Below, in pieces: positions 46,549 through 58,117 of a DNA stretch of 64,000 bases. Position 1 is the stretch's first letter. Each line of letters opens with the position of its first letter. The position numbers and the translations under genes are program-made. The DNA is from Echinarachnius parma. Lineage: Eukaryota; Echinodermata; Echinoidea; Clypeasteroida; Echinarachniidae. The notes below the pieces were generated by a model. It was not told the DNA's origin, ran no database searches, and saw nothing but the letters and a program-made list of their open reading frames with translations. Where the stretch lies: NCBI GenBank assembly GCA_037951105.1, contig JBAMJV010008519.1, positions 1 to 64,000 on the forward strand, read 5' to 3'.

Positions 46549-48372
46549 ATTGTGTTTTACTTGCCAAATAGAAAATACAAATGTCCAAACTTTGACTGAA
46601 TAGTTAAATATTTTTTTAAATAATGTGTTATTCGGAACCTTTGCTTTTCTTTAGCCGCATTTTTTAGGAACGCACCTATATACGCTCGTATTCCCGTATC
46701 ACATATTTTAATGTGAATGTTAACAGGATCAATTGCTGTCTAGATCATATATTGCATAATTACATGACCAAAGAAAGTATAGTTTTCATCACGGACGTTC
46801 CCATATCGCTCACGGACGTTCGCCAGAAACAAGAATGTTGGCAGAATGATCTGATCTCATCAAAAAGAGTTTCTATTCTTCGTATATGGCTTTAAAACAG
46901 GGTCATTATACAAACAAACTTGAACATTGCAATAAATCTGTAAAAATGGTTTGGTTTTTACATGGACCTGGTCGTTATAATGAGTCATATTATTGGTTTA
47001 AATTGATTTAATGCTTATAGAACATTATGATGATAATACTTTATCTATTCCTATTATATTTAAGCTAGATACCATGTATACATCCTAGTCAGATATAAAA
47101 GTAACATTTCCAAGTCGCCTGGTCCCTCTTTCTTATTATATTGTTTTTAATTACAATTTCACGGACGTTCGCACAAATTCACGGACGTTCTCTGCCTGAA
47201 CAGTCTTACAGAAATTGATGACAACATTTATTTGAATCTCCTCCAGACCAATATAAAACGTATACATTTATCAGTTGATATGATTTTAGCTATCTGAATT
47301 AATTATAATCACATGTCTGCTATAACTATCACTCTTAGTGGACCTGTGGAAATCGTAACCCCTAATTTTGCCCCGGCTTTCCCCGGTTGGGCACTCTATA
47401 ACAGAAATGCCAATATACTTCTGTAAATAAATGATTTTACAACATTTCTGCAATCCTAAATAACATGTATAATCAGAATAAAGGCCATTTTCCTGTTACC
47501 AGAATACGGTTTCTCACATGAGTCTTAATGTCACGGACGTTCGTATTAATTTCATGGACGTTCTCGAATTGCCTATAGTGGTACCCAAGTGTCCCATCTC
47601 GAGTCAATTAATTACAGACATATTTTATGTGTTTGTTATCGCATTTTATTATTATATTTAGAAAGAATATTTTAATAAAATGTAAAACCAATCGCATAAT
47701 TATAATAATAAATGCAATCATTTTAAGGGCTAACTGTTTAAATCTAATTTGCAGAGATTATAAATTGTTTTATAACATTAATATGTCAAAGTTAAATCTT
47801 GCAAATAATCACGTTGATAGTTAATTCCGATGTTTCCTGACCCACATCTCGTTTCCTAATTGTTAACCTCCAATCGGTTTCATTGTTTCAATTAGAATTA
47901 AGAACAATGTTGACCTTGAATGGTTTATTATAAATATTGCGCGAGCTGAAATTTAGTTGACTGTACAATATTATAATGATCCTAGCAAAAACAATATTTT
48001 TGATATATCAGGAAAGAAGAAAACAGCCAATATTATAAGTAATGTTACGATGAAGTCATCAAAATAATGCATAAATCTTACAATCTCTATTAAATGGAAG
48101 AAGTCCAACAAATCTATTCCCTTGCTAGATATAATTTCAAACGATACCACATAATTTGGCACTATAAGAGATTGAAGCAGAGATGCTTTGAAAACCGATT
48201 CATACGTCATCATAATAATAAATGCGTTTGTCTCTATTAGATCTGCATACTTACGGGCTGGATATTGCGCCTTTGCACATCAGGCATAAATTATGATTAT
48301 ATTGTATTATCAGTATTATCATTATTATTTTAATGATTTATTTTCTTTTTTTGAGGGGGGGGGGGGGGGGGG
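46549..48372 (+). repeat. 1,824-bp tandem duplication, copy 2
   Basis: Starts directly after the G run of copy 1 and ends in its own 18-G run. The source junction (ACGTGG|ATTG) and G run share GG, so microhomology-mediated duplication or an assembly duplication could make it. Confidence 0.95.
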
Positions 48373-48533
48373 AAGAGGGATATGCATGTATTCGTTGCTT
48401 TTTCGTAATACAGTCAATATTGTAAAGCAAGTCGCTATCCTCTCGCAAGTATAGCTGACGATCTTTGTGATGTACCTCTTCTTTTCAAACAACTGGCGTC
48501 ATACAGCCATTTAGTTGGACTTAAATCCGACAG

Positions 48534-48677
48534 GCAGATGAGAAAACAGTCTCAAAGCCTGCAGCAGAGGAGGAGCCGACAGTCTCAAGTTTTGCAGAGG
48601 GTGGGGCAACAGTTTCCACTCAGACCTTCGGTTGCAATGTTGTTACTGCGCCATATACCCCCTTTTTTATGTTTTGA
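48534..48677 (+). CDS. Possible exon fragment inside the iteron composite
   Basis: After an acceptor-like CCGACAG: ADEKTVSKPAAEEEPTVSSF, AEGGATVSTQTFGCNVVTAP, YTPFFMF-stop. The composition (acidic, Thr/Ser-rich, TQTFGCN) looks more protein-like than the surrounding frames and resembles linkers of transposon proteins. There is no domain. A different overlapping frame starts at 48538 and is not preferred. Confidence 0.2.
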   Translation, partial: ADEKTVSKPAAEEEPTVSSFAEGGATVSTQTFGCNVVTAPYTPFFMF

Positions 48678-49984
48678 ACAGCTTTCTTTCGCTTGTAGGC
48701 CTGCGACTGTGCACAATCATAATCTTGGGGTTTGCCTTCCTTTAGTATAATGTCTACGCTGCACGGGTAGAAGTAAATATAATATCTAGGGGTATTACAA
48801 AACAGCTAAGCAAGGTGATCAAATGTAAAACGAACCTCCGTGATGGTGACTAAAAATCAACATATTCATGTGTGGTTGGCAGTGACCTGGGTCGAAAGGC
48901 ACACACAAGGGCCACCTGCTGTCAAAAAATTGTGCCAGTACTTGAACTTTTACTAAGATTTGTTGGGCCATAAATGACGAACGAACGTCCGTGAGCACAA
49001 CATTTCATACATTTGTTACAGTTAAATGATTTGCAGGAAATAAATTTATCTGGGATATGAGAGACATAACAATGTACTAACAACATCAAACGGTATCAAC
49101 TTGATGTGAGCGTTTAATATGGTAACATTATTAGAACAATTTTCATGATCGAACGTCCGTGAACGAACGTCCGAGCGAACGTCCGTATCATAAATAGTTG
49201 TCAAAAAAGTTTCGAAAATGCCTGATATAGCTTCTTGGTTAGCTGCTTGCCAAATAAAATTGCTGTACCGGTGTCTACGTGCAGATAAGCAGCCTCAGAT
49301 TCGTAATTGGGTCTACTCTTGCCGGACGTTCGTTTTCATCACGGACGTTCACGAAGATCACTTTTCGGCCTAAACCAAACATTGTATTTGATAGATAGAT
49401 TTCAAATAGGCAAACTACTGTGGCCCTACTGTGAGTTCATCAGACTGACCCCAGCAATTGATGACTAGGATGCACTTCGCTGAGCAGTGATGATACAAGA
49501 CGACAGAACGTCCGTGACGAAATCCAGTATAATTTCATACAAAAAAATGTTACTCCGCGAGCAGGAGTAGTTTGACAACTAAGTAGAATTCTGGTCGTAT
49601 AGATTTTAATGTATGTTCACGGACGTTCACTTATTATGACCTTTCCTATTGAAATTTACCCTGAGATCATATCAATGCCGCTCTACCGCCAATTCTTATA
49701 TGATACATGCTCAAGACATGTCAGATAGAAAATATAGACATTAATGCCTTTAAAGTTGATTAATATTTGTTTTAATCAGGTTAACAAATTCATAATTTTG
49801 TGGGGTGGAAAATGCCAATTTATGTTATTTTTTCACATTTGAGGTCCTGTGGCATGAAACCAAATGTTTGAAATGATATAAAACTATACATTTTCTGAAA
49901 GCCTTAATAATACTCTTTAATATGAGACCAAAAACAGGTATATCAGAGTTAATGGTGAGACACAGCAAATGATAGAAGCGCTCG

Positions 49985-52260
49985 TATGGCAAGCCGTTTT
50001 AACATTTATTCCTATTTCTTGATATCAAGAATTCAATTCTTGATATCAAGAATTCGACTTCTTGATATCAAAAATTCATTTCTTGATATCAAGAATTCAA
50101 TTCTTGATATCAAGAATTACCATTGCTTTACAACAGAAAATCATTTCTTGATATCAAGAATTCATTTCTTGATATCAAGAATTCATTTCTTGATATCAAG
50201 AAATAAATTCTTGATATCAAGAATTCATTTCTTGATATCAAGAATTCAATTCTTGATATCAAGAATTCATTTCTTGATATCAAGAATTCAATTCTTGATA
50301 TCAAAAAATAGAATTCATGATGTCAAGAATTCAATTCGTATTTCGAACGCAAGACTATTGCAAGAATTATTTTGATATCGAGCGCAAAAGTAATGCAAAC
50401 ATTCACAGTTGATTTCGAGCGCAAATGTAATGCAGAAATTCATTCTGATTTCGTGCTCAAAAGTTGCGCTCAAATTCATTGTGATTCGATTTCGAACGCA
50501 AAAGTTGTGCACGAATGAATCCTGCCTGAGTGGTGCGGTGTCGAAAGTCAATGTATCGCGAAAATTCAACTAATGCAAGAATTCATGTTGCCAGTTTGCA
50601 GTGCATTTACTGTCTCTGTGATATTCCTTGTAGAAAATTTTCATTTCATACTGTTTAAACATATGTTTTTTAGACCATTGATTAATGTTACATTGAAAAT
50701 GTTGGATGTGATTTTCCAGTTTAATTACTTGTTATAAAACACGCGTCTTTCAAAAACGTAAAACGGCAACATATCAAGAAATCATTTCGTGATATGTTGC
50801 CAATAGACAATGCGCAAACCTGTAGCAAAGATTACCCCGTGTGTAATAATATATTCACGTTTTTACTGCGCAATTTATTTCAAAATATTTTTGATCACGT
50901 CATTTAAAATAATACTGTCCGATCTGATCATTTTCAGCAAAAAGACATCTAAATTGACTTACAAAACACGCATTGTAAAAATGATAAATTGGCAACATAT
51001 CAAGAATTCATGCGGAACTAATGAATTTGTGATATGTTGCCAAATTGTGCATTTACAATGCGTATTTGTAAGTCTTTTTAGAAGTTATTTTGCTTTAAAA
51101 ATATCACATCTGACGTTACTATTTCAACTAAAATACAAGTATATTTTACAATTGATCATTCAGAAAAACACGTGGACATATTTATTGCACAAGGGACAAT
51201 CTTTACAACAGGTTTACGCAACGTTTATTGGCAACATATCACGAAATGATAAAAACGCACGTGGCCGATATTTGGGCTCAGACTGCAGCAGTTATGTTTA
51301 CTTAGGCTCTAGGGCGGTGTGTACACAGATCTATGGTGTGTGTTCACAAAGCACGCCCTGAATCTGGACTAGAGACTGCTATGCGGCAGTTTTGTGAATA
51401 GGCTCTAGCTATAGCGCGAGTCGTATAGGGCGGTGTGTACATGGTGTGTGTTCACAAAGCACTTCCTGAATCTGGACTAGACACCGCACCGCTCAGGAGG
51501 AAATCGTGCAATACTTTTGCGTTCGAAATCAGAATGTAATCCTGCTCAAATCTTGCGTTCGAAATCAGAATGTAATCCTGCTCAAATCTTGCGTTCGAAA
51601 TCAGAATGTAATCCTGCTCAAATCTTGCGTTCGAAATCAGAATGAATACCTGCACAACTCTCGCGTTAGAATTCAACTGTGAATTTATCCACTACTTTTG
51701 AGCTCGATATCCAAATGAATTCTTGATATCAAGAATTGATTTCTTGATATCAAGAAATCGAATTCTTGATATCAAAAAATAAATTCTTGATATCAAGAAA
51801 TTAATTCTTGATATCAAGAAATCGAATTCTTGATATCAAGAATTCGAATTCTTGATATCAAGAAATGAATTCTTGATATCAAGAAATCGAATTCTTGATA
51901 TCACGAAATGAATTCTTGATATCAAGAAATCGAATTCTTGATATCAAGAATTGAATTCTTGATATCAAGATTTACCATTGGTTAACAACAGAAAATTATT
52001 TCTTGATATCAAGAATTCGAATTCTTGATATCAAGAATTCGAATTCTTGATATCAAGAAATGAATTCTTGATATCAAGAATTGAATTCTTGATATCAAGA
52101 AATGAATTCTTGATATCAAGAATTGATTTCTTGATATCAAGAAATGAATTCTTGATATCAAGAAATGATTTTCTGTTGTAAAGCAATGGTAATTCTTGAT
52201 ATCAATAATTGAATTCTTGATATCAAGAAATAGGAATAAATGTTAAAACGGCTTGCCATA
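49985..52260. mobile_element. 2.28-kb foldback element made of TTGATATCAA palindromes
   Basis: Ends TATGGCAAGCCGTTTTAAC and GTTAAAACGGCTTGCCATA, flanked by CGCTCG on both sides (6 bp). About 13 TTGATATCAA palindromes in the left array (50024-50310) and about 22 in the right (51718-52225), spaced about 22 bp and alternating with GAATTC or GAAATC. Inside each array are mirrored blocks with CGAACGCAAAAG motifs (50335-50570; 51480-51680), and in the centre three GGCAACATATCA...TGATATGTTGCC hairpins (50768, 50991, 51229). No protein. Confidence 0.9.
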
Positions 52261-52318
52261 CGCTCGAGGTCTGGAAATGGCCAAAAGTGCATATTTCAAA
52301 AATCTGACCCAGCTGCCG

Positions 52319-53237
52319 TCTGCGACTGCGCATGCTGCATGGGCATAATGCCAAAATACACATTCAATAGCGGGAAATTCAGTAACGGTCCTGCCCGCTG
52401 TAAACGTACACGTATACAGTCTTCACTTTCACTTGCACATTCAACGAGAGCATACTCATCGGTGAGTCGATATTTGTCTTCCGAGTTAGTTTTTAAAGTC
52501 ATAATTATGGCAGTGGAGAGTGGTATAACTAGGGCATTTATATTGATCAGTATCATTATTCCAATATTCCAACATGAGTCGTGTTTTAATGTAATATTTG
52601 AATCATTTTCTGCATGTTTCTGTCTATGCGCACGGGATGCGCACATGCCTCTTTTCTAAATTCACGCGATAGAACTCTACGTTTTATATTCTTATATTGT
52701 AGAAATATCATTCTAAAATCTATATCATATTTGATTTAAATTTGTTCTGAAATTCGTACAAATGTCGTACAAATTATCGCCCATTCGACAACATTTTCTC
52801 CGTATAATTTAGGTGCGTGAAAGATATTGGAACTTGTTGAGTCATTATACGAGATTATTTCCATACTGTTCTGCTGTTCATTTTATAAAATAGCTATAGT
52901 ATTTCAAGCATGGTAATTGGTCAAAACGCGTCACGTGACATTCAACTTTTTTGGCGCACTGCACGGGCGTGCAGCTAGACGCGCAAAATAAATGATATTG
53001 CACACTCCACAACTGTAAATGCGTTTTTGTGTTGGAAATTGGAGCGTTTCATATTTTTTAAATGTTGTGTACCCTTAATGCCTTATGGATTATGGATTAT
53101 ACTCGATTATACTCGACTCGGGCTTGCAGCAAAATGTGGAATCCCATGGACCTTTAATTCAGTAAGTAAGAATAGCTTATTTGTAATTTTGGATTTTTAT
53201 TTGTTATCAAAACTCGATGTGTCGCTATTTTATAAAA
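52319..53237. other. No gene recognised
   Basis: GC-mixed DNA with a donor-like ATCG|GTGAGT at 52460, but no open exon with a recognisable domain. A plus-strand frame at 52240-52659 has no supporting features. Confidence 0.35.
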
Positions 53238-53418
53238 CCAATAGCGCACTTGCCCTAGTTGTTCGGCAATGTAAGTGCAGTACACGCTCGGTATCTTTAG
53301 ATGGTACGCACTGCGCACTCGCCTAGCGGCTCGTGCACAGAGGCGGCACCAATCTAAAGAAACCTCGCGTGCACTGCACTTACACTATCGAACGCCGTGC
53401 CGTGCGCTATTTGTATAA
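53238..53418. repeat. Imperfect inverted repeat
   Basis: CAATAGCGCAC...GTAAGTGCAGTACACGC...CTTTAGAT mirrored by ATCTAAAG...GCGTGCACTGCACTTAC...GTGCGCTATTTG. About 75-bp arms; a probable small foldback element. Confidence 0.7.
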
Positions 53419-53436
53419 TACTGTATGGTAGGTGTA

Positions 53437-53980
53437 TACAGGGTGGCCCAGAAATAACGGAACGGGGCACTTCCCAAAATAAAGCAACAAAATGAACATG
53501 TCCATCGGATAGGGTGTCCCTTCCAATGAACAACGATACCAAGAAAAGTAATTTTGGACGTGTAGTTTTTGTTTTAGGGCGCTTTGAGTGAGACCATGTC
53601 AGGTTCCTATTTTTGTCAATTTTTACCAAGTGGGTGTCTGATATTTGAGACTTACTGCCCGCCATAATTATGTCCATTCTCTCTGCACCGCTCGGCACAC
53701 AGCTGAATGCACACTAACAATGGCGCGCGGAATACTCGCGTGTTCAGTGGTATGTAGGGCAATGAGTCTCATTTATCAGGCACTGACTTGGTAAAAATTG
53801 AAAAAAATAGGGACCTGACATGGTCTCACTCAAAGCGCCCTAAAACAAAAACTACACGTCCAAAATTAATTTTCTTGGTATCGTTGTTCATTGGAAAGGA
53901 CACCCTATCCGATGGACATGTTCATTTTGTTACTTTATTTTGGGAAGTGCCCCGTTCCGTTATTTCTGGGCCACCCTGTA
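53437..53980. mobile_element. Mariner-like MITE with ~190-bp inverted repeats
   Basis: TACAGGGTGGCCCAGAAAT to ATTTCTGGGCCACCCTGTA, flanked by TA. The arms (53437-53640, 53788-53980) are so alike that reading each arm outward gives the same peptide (KRPKTKTTRPKL), an artefact of the inverted repeat rather than a gene. CG-rich centre. Confidence 0.9.
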
Positions 53981-53982
53981 TA

Positions 53983-54998
53983 GTACTACACATCGGCACT
54001 GTTTTTAATATCGGCACCCCGCGTAATATTTGTTTTTGCGCGTGTTGTAACAAATCGCGCATGAGATGATGCGCGCTACCATTAGAAACTGAACTGGTCG
54101 AAATTTTGAGGAGAAATAATGCGTAGATCGTCCGCTACGAGTAATACAAGTAAATACGATAAATAATACCAACATCGCACAAGAAATTTTGAGTTGCGTG
54201 CATTGTCAATGAGGGTTGAGGGGGTGCCGGTATTAAAAACACTTCGAACTCGTGAAGCCAAAAAACAACGCGCGCGTTCGAAGGCGATATCTCAAAATAT
54301 AATTAATATATCACAAATCTGATCATCGCATCGGAATCTGCACTATTTTCTCAATATGTGAGTACAATTTCAAGAAATTTGAATGATTTTTAAGTCTTAA
54401 ACTGTCGGAAATGTTTTAGGGTGCCGTTGCGGGGGTCACTCAATCATATATTATGTATGGAAAACATTGCTATGCGATTGGTATGTTTGGGTCATTAATG
54501 TCTGAATGGAAGATTTCTGCAACTGTGCACATTAAGCGCCTAAATTAAAAAACAATTGTATACATATTTTAAATAATCTATAAAATCACATACAAAAGGT
54601 TAGAATAGATAGTTTACAAGTGGATGTGGTGCTGATAAAAAGCGTATTGTATGTAGCGTATGAACTTACAAAGAGTCAAATTAACCGAAACTATGAGCAA
54701 AGTTAGATAAAGAATAAAAGATGATGGGCCTAAAATATATTTCTTAGGCTACATGGAAATGTAATATCAAATATTAAGAAAAATATACGTCACGACGATG
54801 ATAATTGTCTGTATTATTTGTATGGAGACTAGTATCTGGACATTTTTTTACATTGGTTAAATTTACCACATGTGCATGCAGCCTGCATACTAACAACATA
54901 ATAATAATGATACAAATACTAATTATGAATAAATGGATAATATAGTAACATGAACAGACAGGAACAACATCAACCGTTCAATAATTATTATTTTTATA
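53983..54998. other. No gene recognised
   Basis: Unique-looking sequence with no supportable feature. Confidence 0.4.
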
Positions 54999-55383
54999 TT
55001 GAAGGTGCACCTGTAAAGTGTCTAACTCTACAAAAAAAAAATTGGGCTTCCACATTTCTCTTCTACCGTGCTGTTTGGCTTATGGTAAGGGAAGAATAAA
55101 TTAGGGTTAGATGTTTTCAAATGCCCCTTTAGTATGACGATATCTATCATTGATAATCATTCAGCTCAAGAGCGTTCATGAACGGTCATAAACCATAAAA
55201 CCATATGCACTTCTTACAGTAATTCGTTGAAAAGCTGACGCAAATTTTCGCTTTTTTAAACCAGGAAAGCAGTGTGAACTTCCACACATCATTCGGAAAC
55301 ATCTTACAATGATTTTGGGTATAGGATTGAAGTCTCCAATGTCATTTTGGGCAAAATCTGACACTTTACAGGTGCACCTTTAA
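54999..55383. mobile_element. 385-bp TTAA-type MITE, AAGGTGCACC ends
   Basis: TTGAAGGTGCACCTGTAAAG and CTTTACAGGTGCACCTTTAA; the left TTAA is now TTGA. The T2/Kolobok-like TTAAAGGTG end suggests a separate family. Confidence 0.75.
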
Positions 55384-56258
55384 CGGTAATCAAATTATTT
55401 TTGTTTTGTCTTCTCGGCATTTATTCATTACTGCACATTTCATACAAATTCATAAGTCATGTTTTTTGTATGATTTCTTACATTAAGCATTTAGTAGATT
55501 ATAGCCACAATGTCTGTTTCCTTCTTCAGAAAGATAATCATTTTATCTGCAAGCGTGCGTAAACTTCTTTTAAGAACGTAAGCCATAAATTGTTTTTCCT
55601 CTCATCTTTTCCATGGTTGTTTCGAATGACTATCAATTTATAAAATCCAAAAAGCTAACGTTAGAATATCATTGATTTTATTTTAAATAAGGTAAATTTG
55701 TTAATTTCTACAAAGATCTTATAAACATATTCACCATCTGTATAAACTTTCTAAAGAATATGTCATTCATGGTGCATTTAAAAAATTCGTGTTCTATGTC
55801 TTATTTACATTGCTTCACATGTATATCTGTGCTACAAATTTCCAGTACAAATGATTTTCTTTTCACAACAATCAAATTATGAATTATCTTTAATTTAAAC
55901 TGTTTCAATTTGTTTCCTTAATATCAATAATATTCCGTTTGTAAACCTGCTTCCAATCAACATCAATGTCTAATGTATTTGTCCAGTATGATGGACCTTC
56001 ATTTACGATTCTCTTTTTTTAACAATGCAACATAAAATAATTTACTCGATAAACTCTCGATGCTTCTTTCCTATCCACTATAACCTCGGTTATCTCTAAA
56101 CAAATATGCTCTTTTATGTTATTCATCCATTGTTTCGGTATTGCTTTCTGTAATTTAAAATATCCAATGGATCGTCAAAACCGTGTATAAAGTGAGTGCA
56201 GTGAGTTAGTGAATTTCACTTTGCATTTTTGATCATTACTCGGCCATATAAAGTCCAT
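55384..56258. other. No gene recognised
   Basis: AT-rich sequence; nothing supported. Confidence 0.4.
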
Positions 56259-56801
56259 TTAAAGGGATAGTTGAGTTTTGGTAGACAGGGCGCTACACAT
56301 AATAATTTGTTGTGAGATAATGAAAAACTGGGTGTAAAATTTGTAAGAGCATAATATTTTAATAGCAGAAAAAACTTTATTTGATCAAAATCGGTACAGA
56401 AACGGCTGAAATATCCATAAACGTAGCCATTTGTAATAAATGTGGGGCCCCACAATTTTGAACCAACCGTTAACAATTTTTGAAAAATGCTTCCTCATTT
56501 CTATGAAGTTTTGTAATAGTTGTTGATTATCTCTCTATCTAATCACTATTTTTACGAACCTTCACATGCACAATATTTTAATTTAAATGGTTGAAACCAA
56601 TGCGTTTTTAGGGAGCGCCCTCTTGAGTTTGAACGGTTCTTTTTTTAATGATACCAGGCTTTTTACTTAGTCATTTGTAAGTTTATATTCCTTTCGAGCA
56701 TGGTGGAGTTAGTTTGTAATGTAATGATGCAGGATTTGGTTACTAAAATTCAGTTTGACCAAAACTGTACTCTCTTTACCAGAACTCAACTATCCCTTTA
56801 A
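56259..56801 (+). mobile_element. Kolobok/T2-like MITE, full length
   Basis: TTAAAGGGATAGTTGAGTT to AACTCAACTATCCCTTTAA, TTAA at both ends. The last bases (GATCCCTTTAA) are duplicated just outside the right end. Confidence 0.9.
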
Positions 56802-57479
56802 GATCCCTTTAAGCATATTTATATCAATAGAACAATTTAAAAGCAGTGTCAGTCATCCAAGAGACTGAAAATAAACATTTGACATCTATATCCTTTTGAA
56901 TTATCTTCTATTTTCCCTAACCATTTGAATCTAAAACTTGCTATTAATTATTCAAGAGCAGTCTTGAATGATAGTCTTAAATTACTTTTTTTGTTTTGTT
57001 TTACTTTATCTACCTTTGAATTCCATACAAAATTATACACAATTTTGTCCAGCCTTTTTATAATATGTTGTGATACTGAATAATACATAATCCAGTTAAT
57101 AACTTATCAGTAATGTTTTTACAAAAAGAACTTTGCCAATGAGTGCGAGGTTTCTCTTTTTCCAATTATCTTCAATATTCTTTGAATCTTCGGTAGTTTT
57201 GGTTCACAATTAATTTTAACAACCAAACAATTCCAAATATTTAACACATCCTTCAGAGTTCAGACCATGAAATACCATATTATAAAGATCCCATCTCTTT
57301 TGTTTTGGGCCTATAGCCATTTTAAAATTGTTTTATTGACGAAACGACTTTGTCGTACAGCACCAGTATCTAGCATATTATGTTCATCAATATAACAATC
57401 CAACTTTACCACATGCCCACCTAATGATTGAAAAAAAAGTGTTTACAGTACATCGAAATCCATTTTGAGCCAATTAACG
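56802..57479. other. No gene recognised
   Basis: AT-rich sequence without supportable features. Confidence 0.4.
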
Positions 57480-57715
57480 GACTGTGCATTACATGACTTA
57501 TCAAAACATAATTTTTCAGAGCAAACAAGTGAAGAGCTCGCAACCAAAAGGCGCTAAATCCACTTTCCACCAAATTGCATGTTTTGCACGATTTGAATAG
57601 ACCTCTCTCATGTGTTTCTAAATCACTAAATTTGTCCTGAAAATTGTTTCAGGAAATATGAAAAATATTGAGATGAAATTTACCCTTTCAACCAAAAGGC
57701 GCTAAATCCATTTGC
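57480..57715. repeat. Dispersed repeat copy 2 and a short tandem motif
   Basis: 57480-57525 matches 14330-14390. AACCAAAAGGCGCTAAATCC occurs at 57541 and 57690. Confidence 0.6.
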
Positions 57716-57775
57716 CAGCATGTGGAAATTCGATCACAAAGCAGGACACAAAGAGGCTTGTGTAATGATGCGATG

Positions 57776-57950
57776 TGTATTAGTCCATGAGCCGAGGCCA
57801 GAAAAAAATGAAATCCGTAGCACCCCCCGAGGGGCACGGAAATTTTGGTATCATGAGGATAGGTTATGAACCCAGCTACCAAGAAATGCTGGCCCCCTCA
57901 ACAAAATATTTGCTCGTAACCATGGCACCGCCAATCACGTGGTACATGTT
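57776..57950 (+). repeat. Dispersed repeat X, copy 1
   Basis: TTAGTCCATGAGCCGAGGCC ... GGTATCATGAGGA ... GAACCCAGCTACC ... TTGCTCGTAACCATGGCACC. Second copy 59244-59430. Confidence 0.75.
57916..57929. promoter_or_regulatory. RFX X-box-like site
   Basis: GTAACCATGGCACC, one mismatch from the RFX palindrome GTNRCCATGGYNAC. Lies in dispersed repeat X. Confidence 0.3.
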
Positions 57951-58117
57951 TAAACTGACTCATTAGCGAGCTTTGTAGTGCTATTTCTGATACTCCATAC
58001 GCCTAAATCACATTTCTCGGAACTTACATGAGCAATACTCAATTTAAGGACTGTATTTCTGTTAGAACATGTTTTAAGGTGAGGGTACCGTTTTAAGGTC
58101 CCTAGGGTCACCGATAA

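Larger units (their letters stand above)
44405..52314. mobile_element. 7.9-kb composite with CACGGACGTTC iterons and ~36-bp inverted ends
   Basis: Left AGCTGGGTCAGAATTTTGAA and right TTCAAAAATCTGACCCAGCT, extended by AAGTGCA and GGCC. About twenty CACGGACGTTC motifs lie inside, mostly forward on the left and reversed (GAACGTCCGTG) on the right. An exact 1,824-bp duplication (44725-48372) and the palindrome element (49985-52260) account for about 4.1 kb; the original would be about 3.8 kb. No transposase was recognised. Treating it as one element is inference from the ends and the iterons. Confidence 0.5.

Noticed and set aside
44889-48213. Duplicate 60-80-residue open frames
   Set aside because: Short, AT-biased, and present twice only because of the 1,824-bp duplication; no domains.
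50810-51361. 183-residue open frame inside the palindrome element
   Set aside because: Runs through hairpin motifs, with AT-biased low-information sequence and no recognisable domain.
50010-52240. Resemblance of the regularly spaced palindromes to a CRISPR array
   Set aside because: Spacers are about 12 bp and themselves repeated, the array lies in a TIR element of a eukaryotic genome, and there are no cas genes.
52240-52659. 139-residue open frame at the end of the composite
   Set aside because: Starts inside the terminal repeat of the palindrome element, overlaps an equally long antisense frame, and has no domain.
53354-54069. Two similar proteins (KRPKTKTTRPKL) on opposite strands
   Set aside because: They are the two arms of one inverted repeat read outward; not a gene pair.
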